In this document: piece after piece, positions 31,314-39,775 of the stretch | How positions within the stretch are numbered: the first letter of the stretch is position 1 | How the letters are laid out: the number at the start of each line of letters is the position of its first letter | Origin: Streptomyces sp. NBC_00554 | Lineage (GTDB): Bacteria > Actinomycetota > Actinomycetes > Streptomycetales > Streptomycetaceae | Length of the DNA stretch: 64,000 nt | Direction: 5' to 3' | Assembly: GCF_041431135.1 (NCBI RefSeq) | Contig: NZ_CP107799.1 | Span: 6,820,001-6,884,000, forward strand | Translations under genes and position numbers: made by a program | The notes under the pieces: model-generated | Database searches by the model: none | What the model saw: the letters and a program-made list of their open reading frames with translations, nothing else | Told to the model about the DNA's origin: nothing

Positions 31314-31976
31314 ATGAAGACAGCCACAGCTGATTCCACCGCCACCGCTCCCGCCGCTGCCGACACCGCCCCTGGCAGCGCCCCCGCCCCTCTTCCGGAA
31401 CCCGACCCCCCTGTACGTCTCACCCTCGTCGTAGGCAGCAACCGCGAGGGCCGATTCGGTCCCGTCGTGGCCGACTGGCTGCTCAGCCGGATCCGTGAGC
31501 GCGACGACTTCCTCCCCGAGGTCGTCGATGTCGCCTCGGTCCATCTCCCCACGACGTTCTCCGCGAGCTCCGAGGCGGCCGCCGAGCTGGCCAAGGTGAC
31601 CCCGGCCCTCGCCGCCGCCGACGCGTTCGTCGTGCTCACGCCCGAGTACAACCACTCCTTCCCCGCGGGCCTCAAGAACCTGATCGACTGGCACTACACC
31701 GAGTGGCGCGCCAAGCCCGTGGCCCTCGTCTCCTACGGCGGCCTCGCCGGAGGCCTCCGTGCCGCCGAACACCTCCGCCAGGTCTTCGCCGAACTCCATG
31801 CCGTCACGGTGCGCGACACGGTGTCCTTCCACGGCGCGGGCGCCTCGTTCGACGAGGAGGGGAAGCCTCGGGACACCGCGGGCCCGGCGGCGGCAGCCGA
31901 TGTGATGCTGGATCAGCTTGCCTGGTGGGCAAGGGCGTTGAGGGAGGCGAAGGAGAAGAACCCGTACGTCGGGTGA
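31314..31976 (+). CDS. NADPH-dependent FMN reductase, SoxR-regulon type
   Basis: A 220-residue flavodoxin-like reductase. LTLVVGSNREGRFGPVVADWL binds the FMN phosphate, and VLTPEYNHSFPAGLKNLIDW and VALVSYGGLAGGLRAAEHL are family motifs. It supplies reduced flavin or acts as a quinone/azo reductase in the cytosol. ATG 31314 is preferred over ATG 31299 because the latter lies in the SoxR-type dyad. The box suggests induction by redox-active compounds, matching the homologous SoxR target in S. coelicolor as I recall it. Confidence 0.9.
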   Translation: MKTATADSTATAPAAADTAPGSAPAPLPEPDPPVRLTLVVGSNREGRFGPVVADWLLSRIRERDDFLPEVVDVASVHLPTTFSASSEAAAELAKVTPALAAADAFVVLTPEYNHSFPAGLKNLIDWHYTEWRAKPVALVSYGGLAGGLRAAEHLRQVFAELHAVTVRDTVSFHGAGASFDEEGKPRDTAGPAAAADVMLDQLAWWARALREAKEKNPYVG

Positions 31977-31992
31977 GGCGCCCTCGCGTCAG

Positions 31993-34044
31993 TCATCGGG
32001 GAGGTACTCCCAAGTTCCGTTGGAAGAACCGCACTTGGTGCCACAGCAGTTCCTCGGTGATCGGCGTGCCCATCGCCTGATGCCCGACACCGGGCAGGAG
32101 CAGCAGCTCGTGCGGGCGCCCGGCGGCCAGCAGGGCGCTGGACAGGCGCAGGGTGTTGGCCGGGTGGACGTTGGTGTCGGCGAGGCCGTGCATCAGGAGC
32201 AGCGGCCGGGTGAGCCGGGGCGCGGCGCGCAGCAGCGAGTTGGTCTCGTACCGTGCCGGGAACTCGTCGGGATGGCCGAGGAACCGTTCGCGCCAGTGGG
32301 CGTGGTAGAGCCGCTGGTCGGTGACGCCCGCCCCGGCGACCGCGGCGTGGAAGACGTCCGGGCGGCGCAGTACGGCGAGCGCGGCGAGGGCGCCGCCGAA
32401 GGACCAGCCGCGGATACCGACGCGGCCCGGGTCGAGGTCGGCGTGGAGCCGGGCGGCCTCGTGCAGCGCGGCCACCTGGTCCTCGAGCACCGGCCCGAAC
32501 AGGTCGCCGTGGACCTCGCGTTCCCAGTCGGGCCCGCGCCCCGGAGTGCCGCGCCCGTCGGTCACCAGGACTGCGAAGCCCTGCTCGGCGAACCACTGCG
32601 CCACGAGCGACCGCCACTCCAGTTCGGCGGTGACCCGCTGTCTGCCCGCCCCGCCGTACGGGTCGAGGAGGACCGGCAGCCGCCCGCTGCCCGGCCGGTG
32701 CCAGGACGGGAGATGGAGTACGGCGCGCAGTTCGCGGGGTCCGAGCACGAGCCGCGTCGCGTCTACGTCGAGCACCGGCCGCTCGGCCAACGAGTCGATG
32801 GGGAGGGCCGGTTGGCCCTCCCGCAGTACAGCGGTCCGCCCGCCCGGCCGGTCCGCGCACCGGGCGACCCGGACCAGGGTCCCGCCGTGGCGCACACCGG
32901 AGTGCACCCCTGGCTCGACGCTCAGCCGCCGCAGGCCGCCGGCGGCCGGGTACGTCCACAGGTGGGTCTCGGCCGGATCTTCGGACGCGGTGAACAGCAG
33001 GTCGTCGCCCTCGATGCCGAGCACGGCCCGCAGCTGAAGCCGGGGTGGTGTGACGGTCGTTCCGTCCACGGTCAGATACCTGGTGCCGCGCAGATCGGCG
33101 TGTGCGACGACGGCGCCGGAGCCGGTGCGCGCGGGCAGGCCGCGGATCAGCTGCACCCAGCGCTCGTCGCGCTGTTCGTTCAGCACTCTCGTCCGGCCGC
33201 GGACCGGGTCGATCCCGAGGAAGCGGACCGTACGCTGGTCACGGGACTGCACGACGGCGTACGGGCCGTGCGCGTCCCACCCGGCGCCCACCACGTACTC
33301 GAACGCCCGCCGGTCCCAGCGCACTTCGGTCCGTGACCCGCCCTCGGCCCCCGCGATCCACAGCGTCACCTCGGCGTTGGCCCTCCCGGCCGCCGCGTAG
33401 CGCACGGCGCGCGGAGGCCTGGCGGGCTCGGCCGGGTCGGTGATGTGCCAGAGCTCGACCGCCGCGGAATCCGTGCGCGCGACCAGCAGCCGTTCGCCGT
33501 CCGGCGCCCACCAGTACCCGCGCGGACCGTCCGTCGACGTGGCGCCCGTGTGCTCACCGACCCCGTAGGTGAGATCCGGCCCGTCGGGCGTCAGGACCGC
33601 CCGGTCACCGGTCCCGTCGGCCTCGGTCATCCGCAGGGCGCCGCCGCGTACGTATGCGATCCGTCGTCCGGTGGGATCGGGCCGGGGGTCGGTCACCGGA
33701 CCCTCGACGGGTGCCCGCCGGGCCCGGCCGCCGCCGGTGTCCACCGTCCACAACCCACCGGCCAGTGAGAAGGCGACCAGCCCGGCGGCGGCCCGGTCGG
33801 TGGCATAGGCCTCGATCCCGATCGCCTGCCCGGGCGCGTCGACCAGCTTCGCGGGATCCGCGAGCAGCCGCTCCGTCCCGGAGGCGAGGTCCAGCGCCCA
33901 CAGACAGGCGACGGGATCGTCACCCGCGCGACTGCGCAGGAACAGCACGGCCGATCCGTCCGGCGTCACCGTGAACCGTTCGGGGACGCCGAGCTCGAAG
34001 CGTCGCGTGCGGACGAGTTGGCCGGGCAGGGAGATCGTCGCCAT
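31993..34044 (-). CDS. S9-family prolyl oligopeptidase-like peptidase
   Basis: A 683-residue cytosolic protein. Residues 1 to about 430 form a DPP-IV/TolB-like beta-propeller (FTVTPDGSAVLFLRSRAGDD and RIAYVRGGALRMTEADG). The C-terminal alpha/beta hydrolase domain carries Ser548 (GIRGWSFGGALA), Asp623 (GLADTNVH) and His655 (GVGHQAMG), so it is complete. ATG 34044 follows AGGAAG by six bases; the 143 extra upstream codons lack similarity. It cleaves short peptides, often after Pro. It converges on the FMN reductase with 16 bases between. Confidence 0.9.
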   Translation of the reverse strand: MATISLPGQLVRTRRFELGVPERFTVTPDGSAVLFLRSRAGDDPVACLWALDLASGTERLLADPAKLVDAPGQAIGIEAYATDRAAAGLVAFSLAGGLWTVDTGGGRARRAPVEGPVTDPRPDPTGRRIAYVRGGALRMTEADGTGDRAVLTPDGPDLTYGVGEHTGATSTDGPRGYWWAPDGERLLVARTDSAAVELWHITDPAEPARPPRAVRYAAAGRANAEVTLWIAGAEGGSRTEVRWDRRAFEYVVGAGWDAHGPYAVVQSRDQRTVRFLGIDPVRGRTRVLNEQRDERWVQLIRGLPARTGSGAVVAHADLRGTRYLTVDGTTVTPPRLQLRAVLGIEGDDLLFTASEDPAETHLWTYPAAGGLRRLSVEPGVHSGVRHGGTLVRVARCADRPGGRTAVLREGQPALPIDSLAERPVLDVDATRLVLGPRELRAVLHLPSWHRPGSGRLPVLLDPYGGAGRQRVTAELEWRSLVAQWFAEQGFAVLVTDGRGTPGRGPDWEREVHGDLFGPVLEDQVAALHEAARLHADLDPGRVGIRGWSFGGALAALAVLRRPDVFHAAVAGAGVTDQRLYHAHWRERFLGHPDEFPARYETNSLLRAAPRLTRPLLLMHGLADTNVHPANTLRLSSALLAAGRPHELLLLPGVGHQAMGTPITEELLWHQVRFFQRNLGVPPR

Positions 34045-34182
34045 GCCTGGCTTCCTGCCCCGGCCCAACCGACTCAAACAGGTGTTCGAAATGATGGCCG
34101 TCCGGGGGTGTTGCCAAGTGCACCGTCGGCCGGGTGGGCAGGGCCATGGTGAGGCGTCGAGGGCGTTCATAGTGTCGTCGGC

Positions 34183-35198
34183 ATGGCTGATGACGGACGT
34201 AACGACAGCACGGACAACACAATGAGCACGGCCCCGGAATCCGCGGGGCTCTCGCGGAGGCGCGCGCTGTGGGGGCTGGCGGCGGGCGGTTCCGCGCTCG
34301 CCCTCGGCGCCGGTGCGGGGACGGCGAGGGCGGCCGGGGGACGCGGTAGCGGCAGGGTGAGTACGTACGTTCTGGTGCACGGCACGCACAGTGCCGGTGC
34401 CTTCTGGAGCGCGATCGGCAGGGAGCTGGCGCTGCGCGGGCACCGTGTCGTCGCGGTGGACCAACCGCTGCACGGCGCCGAGGAGTTCGTGCCGCAGGCG
34501 TACCAGACGCAGGACCCGGCTGCCCTCGCGACGGAACCCTCACCGGTCGCCGCGCTCACGCTTGACGACTTCGAGCGGCGCGTCACCGATGCCGTACGCC
34601 GTGCCGCGCGGCTGGGCGGGCCCGTGGTGCTGGTCGGGCACAGCATGGGCGGTCTCTCGGTCAGCAGGGTCGCCGACGCCGTCCCCGAACTCCTCGCGCA
34701 CATCTGTTACATGGCCGCCTTCTGCCCGAGCCGCAGCATGCCGTCCCTGAACGACTGTGCGGCCTCGCCCGAAGGGCAGCACTCCATCAGTCCGCTGGAG
34801 CAGGTCATCGGGGACCCCGGGAAACTGGGTGTGCTGCGGCTCAACTGGCGTACCAGCAGCCGTCGTGACCTCGCGGTGTTCAAGGAGATGATCTGCGCGG
34901 ACCGCACGGACGCCGAGTTCCTGCGGGTGCTGGGGGCATGCAGACGGACGAGTCGATGACGGCGTACGAGGGCCGGGCCGTCGGGCGGGCCGGCACCTGG
35001 GGGCGGATCCCCCGCACGTATCTGCGGTTCGGCAAGGACAGGACCATTGCCCCGGAGCTCCAGGACCGCATGATCGCGGAGGCCGACCAACTCACCCCGG
35101 GCAACCGCTTCACGGTCCACAACTTCCCCGGCGCCGGCCACCTCGGCCCCTCGGACCCGGCACGCGTGACGGACCTCCTGCACGGTCTGTCGCGGTAG
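34183..35198 (+). pseudogene. Tat-exported alpha/beta hydrolase, frameshifted
   Basis: The first frame (34183-34959) encodes a twin-Arg leader (LSRRRALWGLAAGG), TYVLVHGTHSAGAFW and the nucleophile elbow VLVGHSMGGLS. The second frame (about 34938-35198) continues the same protein with MQTDESMTAYEGRA, YLRFGKDRTIAPELQDRM and the catalytic His region NFPGAGHLGPSDP. One base is missing (or added) in GCTGGGGGCATG near 34930-34940. The catalytic Ser and His therefore lie in different frames. The rest is well preserved, so the lesion is recent or a sequencing error in the G-run. Confidence 0.82.
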
Positions 35199-35269
35199 CC
35201 GCCGGAGCTCAACTGCCGCTCGGGGGCCCGGATCACACTCCTGACGTCGTCCTATAGGCTCCCGTTCTC

Positions 35270-36433
35270 ATGGAGACGGGGGACCCGGGCCACGGTCGGC
35301 GGCCGTGGCACGAGCGGTCGGGCAGGCATCGTACGACTGTGGCGCTGATCGCCGGAGCGGCCGGACTGGCCGTCCTGGGCGCCGTGTTCGTGCTCCTGCC
35401 GGGTGTGGTGGTCGACCACGATCTCGCCGGGGCGAGCGTCGACCCGAAGGACCGGCTGAGCGCGGTGAACTCCGTCCGTACGACACTTCTGCAGGTCGTC
35501 GGAGGCCTGGTCGTGCTGTTCGGGGCGTACGCCACGTGGCGGCAACTGCGGGTGAGCCAGGAGGGTTTGCGTGCCACGCAGGAGGGCTACGTCACCGACC
35601 GGTTCACCCGGGCGGTCGACCAACTCGGCAGCGACAAGCTGGATGTGCGTATCGGCGGGCTGCACGCGCTGTGGCGGATAGCGGAGCAGTCCGGCCGGGA
35701 CCGCGAGGCCATCATCTCGATCCAGGCCGCGTATCTGCGTACGCATCTGCCGTGGCCGCCCACCGGACCGGAGTCACCCGCGGCGGACGCACCCATCAAC
35801 GACGTGGCACCCCTCGAAACCCGCGCCGCCGACACTCAGGTGGCACTGACTGCGCTCGGCGTGCTGTGCCAACACCGGGAGAATTCCTGGGTCAACGTCA
35901 GCGCCACCGACCTGCGACGGGCCGACTGCGACGGGCTGTGGCTGCACGAGGTCAACCTCGACCGCGCCTGTATGGAGGCGGCGGGTCTCTACCACGCCAA
36001 TCTGACCCAGGCGTCGCTGGTCTCGGTGAACCTGCGGCATGCCGACATGAAGACCGCGATTGTCCGCCGTGCCCGCTGCGTGCTGGCCGATCTGCGGGGT
36101 GCGCGGCTGGTCGAAACCGACCTGCGTGACGCCGACTTCACCGAGGCCGATCTGCGCGAGGCGAACCTGCGCAAGGCCGACGCCCGTGGCGCGGTCTTCC
36201 GCCGCGCCGATCTGCGCCTGGCCGACCTGCGCGGCACCGACCTGAGCACGGCCGACCTTGCCGAAGCACGCCTGACGGGCGCTCTGGCCAGCGAACACAC
36301 CCGCTGGCCCACCGGCTTCGACCACTCGGCCGCCGGTGTCATCGACACCGAGGATCCGGGCCCCGAGCCCTCCCCGCTGCTCCAGCCGCCGGCGATGTCC
36401 GGGCAGAAACCGCCGCTGCGTTCCCTGGCGTGA
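35270..36433 (+). CDS. membrane-anchored pentapeptide-repeat protein
   Basis: A 387-residue protein. Two hydrophobic segments lie at residues 22-47 (TTVALIAGAAGLAVLGAVFVLL) and about 72-88 (LLQVVGGLVVLFGAYATW). A coiled/helical part follows (LRATQEGYVTDRFTRAVDQLG, GGLHALWRIAEQSGRDREAI). Then about 25 pentapeptide units of the A(D/N)Lxx kind (ADLRGARLVETDLRDADFTE and repeats) form a right-handed beta helix at residues 210-345. The domain order matches a Streptomyces family of unknown function. The repeat domain is cytosolic by the inside-positive rule. Confidence 0.85.
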   Translation: METGDPGHGRRPWHERSGRHRTTVALIAGAAGLAVLGAVFVLLPGVVVDHDLAGASVDPKDRLSAVNSVRTTLLQVVGGLVVLFGAYATWRQLRVSQEGLRATQEGYVTDRFTRAVDQLGSDKLDVRIGGLHALWRIAEQSGRDREAIISIQAAYLRTHLPWPPTGPESPAADAPINDVAPLETRAADTQVALTALGVLCQHRENSWVNVSATDLRRADCDGLWLHEVNLDRACMEAAGLYHANLTQASLVSVNLRHADMKTAIVRRARCVLADLRGARLVETDLRDADFTEADLREANLRKADARGAVFRRADLRLADLRGTDLSTADLAEARLTGALASEHTRWPTGFDHSAAGVIDTEDPGPEPSPLLQPPAMSGQKPPLRSLA

Positions 36434-36464
36434 CCAGGTGCGCTGTCGTCCCTGAGCGGGGCAG

Positions 36465-37106
36465 TCAGTCGGCTGCCGCACGGGGTTGGCGTACGCCCCC
36501 CAGCCGCACAGCGTCCGCCTCCTGAGCCGCACGCTCCAGCCGAAGTCGACGCTCCTCCCGCGACGCCGCGTCGTCGGACGCCATGTCGTCGTTCCCGGGC
36601 CGGTGTCCCACAACCCCGTCGATGAGTTCCCGGATGATGTCGGCGTGCCCGGCGTGCCGGTCGGTCTCGGTGATCACGTGGACGAGCGTTCGGTGGAGCG
36701 TGACCGTCTTCCGCATCTCCTTCCGCATGTCCCCGGGCAGGCGGCCGAGCGCGTCGAGGGCCAGCGCGTCGATCGTCGCGTCCGAGTGGGCCCACACCCG
36801 GCGGTACCGCCCGACGATCTCCTCACGGGTCTCGTCGGCCGTCGCCCAGAGGTCCGAGTCCGGCTCGGCGTCGCTGCCGGGGACCCAGGGCGGGGTCGGC
36901 CCGCCGAACGGCCTGTCGTAGGTGTCCCCGAGGTACACGGCCTCGGCACCGGTCATGTGCTTGACCAGCCCCAGCAGGTTGGTGCCGGTCGGAGTCATCG
37001 GGCGGCGGATGTCGTACTCCGACAGCCCTTCGAGCTTCCAGAGCAGAGTGTCGCGAGCGTCCTGAAGATGGATGCGGAGGTCGTCCTTGGGGTCTGATCC
37101 GATCAT
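36465..37106 (-). CDS. DinB-family protein (DUF664-like)
   Basis: A 213-residue helical-bundle protein: DLRIHLQDARDTLLWKLEGLSEYDIRRPMTPTGTNLLGLVKHMTGAEAVYLGD opens it, with His in KHMTG and RTLVHVITETDRHAGHADIIREL providing metal-binding His residues. DinB/DUF664 members are putative metal-dependent S-transferases, often thiol-linked. The C-terminal tail (DDMASDDAASREERRLRLER) is extra. ATG 37106 overlaps the MFS transporter's stop by four bases, so they form one operon. Confidence 0.85.
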   Translation of the reverse strand: MIGSDPKDDLRIHLQDARDTLLWKLEGLSEYDIRRPMTPTGTNLLGLVKHMTGAEAVYLGDTYDRPFGGPTPPWVPGSDAEPDSDLWATADETREEIVGRYRRVWAHSDATIDALALDALGRLPGDMRKEMRKTVTLHRTLVHVITETDRHAGHADIIRELIDGVVGHRPGNDDMASDDAASREERRLRLERAAQEADAVRLGGVRQPRAAAD

Positions 37107-38368
37107 GCGGTCAGTCTGCCGCTCGGGCGATCCGCGTTCACCACCTTTTTCGGTGCCTCGAACTGAGCCCGCTCGGCACGCTGTTGACGCTGCGCCCACC
37201 GGACGGCGAGCGGCGCCGCCAGACCCGTCAGGGCGAACAGTGCGCCTACGACGTACCAGCCGGGGCGGCCCCAGGTGATGCAGAGCGAGATGAGCAGGAC
37301 CGGTCCGAGGGCTTCGGCCAGGCCGGCGCCCAGGCCGAACACGCCCAGGTACTGGCCGGTGGCGCGCTCCGGGGCGAGGGCGAAGGACACCTCGAACCCG
37401 GCGGCGGAATGCCACAGTTCGCCCACCGCGTGGATCACCACGGCGGCCAGAAGCAGGGTCGCGGCAGCCCATGCCGGTACCCCCGCGGCGAGTGAGATCA
37501 GTGAGCAGGAGACGAGAAAGGCCACACCCGACCGGCGGTAGGTGCCTCCGCCGGCCGTGGGGGAGTCGATGCCGCGGCTGGCCCGTACCTGGAACGCGAT
37601 GACGATCACGGTGTTGACGAGCATGATGCCCGAGATGAGCCAGCGCGGGGCGGTGGTGGCCACGACCAGCCAGAGCGGCAGGGCCACGGTCAGCACCTTG
37701 AACTGGATGGCCATCACGCCGTCGAGGGCGGTGAGTAGGAGGTAGGGGCGGTCCCGCAGGGCGAGCCGGCGTGGGCCGCCGGCGGTGGCGGGGGCGGGCG
37801 CGACCGCGGGCAGGCGGACCAGGACGACCGCCGAGGCCGCGGTGGAGACCGCGATGCCGAGAACGAGAAGCTCGTAGGCGCTGTGCGTGCCGACCTGCAC
37901 GGCCCAGCCCGCCAGCAGCGCGCCGAGGGAGATACCCACGTTGGTCACCGAACGGAGATAGGCCCGGAACTCCTGCGGCCGGTCACCTCCGTAGTGCCTG
38001 ATGAGCGGGCTGCGCGCGGCAACTCCGGCCGCCTGCGCCCCAGTTGCCGCGCACACCGCCAGCGCGAACGGCCAGAAGCTGTCAGCCAGTACGAAGCAGC
38101 CGGTCGCCGCCGCTCGGACGACAAGGGTGGCCGCGTAGACGCCCCGCGCTCCGTACCTGTCCGCGAGGTGCCCCGCGCCGATGCCCAGGGTGAGCGAGAC
38201 GAAACCGGCGATGCCGAGCCCCAGCCCCACTTGGGCTGCCGGGAGGTGAACCGACTGGGTGAAGTACAGGACTCCGGCGGTCAGGTAGAGGCCGCTGCCG
38301 ATGGTGTAGACGAAGTTCGATGCGGCGAGGACGCGCTGAGGTCCGGCATCCGGCAGCAAGTTGGGCAT
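37103..38368 (-). CDS. MFS transporter
   Basis: A 421-residue protein with about 12 membrane segments. GHLADRYGARGVYAATLVVRAAATG is the loop 2-3 major-facilitator motif, and the middle loop APAPATAGGPRRLALRDRP separates two six-helix halves. Likely a drug or metabolite exporter of the DHA type. ATG 38368 (MPNLLPDAG) matches the family start. It is followed by the coupled DinB gene. An AT-rich operator-like dyad lies 48-64 bases upstream. Confidence 0.88.
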   Translation of the reverse strand: MPNLLPDAGPQRVLAASNFVYTIGSGLYLTAGVLYFTQSVHLPAAQVGLGLGIAGFVSLTLGIGAGHLADRYGARGVYAATLVVRAAATGCFVLADSFWPFALAVCAATGAQAAGVAARSPLIRHYGGDRPQEFRAYLRSVTNVGISLGALLAGWAVQVGTHSAYELLVLGIAVSTAASAVVLVRLPAVAPAPATAGGPRRLALRDRPYLLLTALDGVMAIQFKVLTVALPLWLVVATTAPRWLISGIMLVNTVIVIAFQVRASRGIDSPTAGGGTYRRSGVAFLVSCSLISLAAGVPAWAAATLLLAAVVIHAVGELWHSAAGFEVSFALAPERATGQYLGVFGLGAGLAEALGPVLLISLCITWGRPGWYVVGALFALTGLAAPLAVRWAQRQQRAERAQFEAPKKVVNADRPSGRLTA

Positions 38369-38415
38369 GACGTGGCTCCGCGTCCGTGGCAGGCGGTAAG
38401 GGCCGGTCAAGCTTG

Positions 38416-38432
38416 TTGCATATTACTTGCAA
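38416..38432. promoter_or_regulatory. TTGCA-N7-TGCAA operator-like dyad
   Basis: TTGCA (38416-38420) and TGCAA (38428-38432) with AT-rich centre lie within a longer near-palindrome CTTGTTGCA...TGCAATAACAAG. The site sits between the MFS start and a TetR gene about 270 bases further on. It probably controls the MFS-DinB operon. The binding protein is not shown. Confidence 0.5.
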
Positions 38433-38458
38433 TAACAAGAGTGGGGCGATTGATTGGG

Positions 38459-38664
38459 CTACCGACGGCTCTCGCTGCTGTGTGTGGGTGTCGGCGCGGG
38501 CGTCCCGGTCGCTCCGGACGGCGTGCCGTACCGATTGATGTCGCTCACCGTCGAGAGTCGTACGCCGTCCCAGCGGAACCGCATGACCTGCTCGGCGCCG
38601 TCCTCGCTCGCCGCGTGCAGCAGCAGGTCGCTGCCGTGGGTGTGGACGGCCACGTGCCGTTGAT
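38459..38664 (-). pseudogene. 3' remnant of an unidentified gene
   Basis: On the minus strand, HVAVHTHGSDLLLHAASEDG, then AEQVMRFRWDGVRLSTVSDI and PSGATGTPAPTPTHSSESRR end at TAG 38459. Codon use is strongly G/C3-biased, as in a real gene, yet no start exists because the frame is cut by the TetR promoter region. It resembles the C-terminus of a secreted or lipid-anchored Streptomyces protein with a Ser/Thr/Pro-rich tail. The rest of the gene is absent. Confidence 0.4.
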
Positions 38665-38701
38665 TTGTACATCTGTTCTTAAGGCTTATACGTTTGTGTC
38701 C

Positions 38702-39364
38702 ATGCTGCACATCGAACCGCCGTCGGCGGACCCTCCCGAAGGTGAAACGGCCGAGGAAATGGCCGGTGGTGAGCGCCGGACCTCCGCCGAATCGGGTGGC
38801 GGGCGGCGACGGACCCGTCGCAACGACCCCGGCCGCAAGACGCACATTCTGGACGCCACCCTCGACGTCATTGCGGATCATGGGGTGGCCGGGACGACGC
38901 ATCGGCACATCGCTGCCCGGGCCGGCGTGCCGCTCGGGTCGATCACCTACCACTTCGCCAGCTTGACCGATCTCCAGACGCAGGCGTTCGCCCGGCATGT
39001 CGAACTGCAGTCCGCGGTGTTTGAGAATCTGTTCGAGGATGTCGAAACGCACGAGCAATTCGTTGATGTCCTGGTCGATCTCGTCCACGGAGGTCCTGCC
39101 AGGCACCGCAGTGCGGTCCTCGGCTTCGAGCTGCACCTGGCGGCCCTCCGCAACCCCGGACTGCGAGCCCTGACGCAGGCATGGACGGAGGACAGCCGCA
39201 CCGTTCTGGCCCGTTTCACCGGCCCGGACAGCGCCGCCCGCCTGGACCCCCTGCTTGAGGGAATGATCATGCATGCTCTGCTCACGACTGCGCCGGAGTC
39301 GCGCGAGAGGACGCGGGACGCGATCGACCAGACGCTCGGCCCAGCCGGTCGGCCGGGATCGTGA
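38702..39364 (+). CDS. TetR-family transcriptional regulator
   Basis: A 220-residue protein with a charged N-terminal extension, then the TetR HTH (KTHILDATLDVIADHGVAGTTHRHIAARAGVPLGSITYHFASLTDLQTQAF) at residues about 45-95 and a helical ligand domain. GTG 38696 is an alternative start two codons earlier. TATACG (38687-38692) with TTGTAC 16 bases before it is a likely promoter, leaving almost no leader. Its stop overlaps the GTG of a broken MFS gene (GTGA at 39361-39364), a normal repressor-exporter arrangement. Confidence 0.88.
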   Translation: MLHIEPPSADPPEGETAEEMAGGERRTSAESGGGRRRTRRNDPGRKTHILDATLDVIADHGVAGTTHRHIAARAGVPLGSITYHFASLTDLQTQAFARHVELQSAVFENLFEDVETHEQFVDVLVDLVHGGPARHRSAVLGFELHLAALRNPGLRALTQAWTEDSRTVLARFTGPDSAARLDPLLEGMIMHALLTTAPESRERTRDAIDQTLGPAGRPGS

Positions 39365-39752
39365 CCGGAGCGTCTGCCGCCGTCCCGGCGGCGCCGACAG
39401 CGCGGGAGGTGACGGCGGGTGCGAGGGCGACCTACGCGGTCTTCCCCGGTCTGGGGCTCGCCGGGTCGACCTGGTCCTCCCGGCTCCCCGAGGTCCGCAC
39501 GCAGCTGAATCTCGACTCGGCATCACTGGGACTCCTGCTGCTCACCATCGCCGTCGGCGGCGTGGTCGTGCTGCCTCTGTCAGGAACGTCGTCACACGCA
39601 TCGGCCCCCGCCGGGCCGTCTCCGTCGTCGCCCTGCTCGTCATCGCGATCCTCATGGCCCTGTCCGCTGTGATCGCCGGGACCACCCGCCAGTCCCCCGA
39701 CAACCACACGCAGAGCGGCTCCGACACCCAGGCACGCACCGCTGTCATGTGA
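39361..39752 (+). pseudogene. MFS transporter gene, truncated and frameshifted
   Basis: GTG 39361 begins a transporter N-terminus (YAVFPGLGLAGSTWSSRLPE, LGLLLLTIAVGGVVVLPLSG) that loses frame near 39580. A second frame gives VVTRIGPRRAVSVVALLVIA and ends at TGA 39750 with a Gln/Ser-rich tail. Only about two or three of 12 membrane helices remain. Deletion plus frameshift make it non-functional, leaving its TetR partner without an exporter here. Confidence 0.75.
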
Positions 39753-39775
39753 GAACGAACCCCTTGGAGACCCCC

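Noticed and set aside
31017..31832. Arg/Glu/His-rich minus-strand frame over the low-complexity block and FMN reductase
   Set aside because: Most of it is the shadow of the reductase gene and the rest is repeat translation; no ribosome site or domain.
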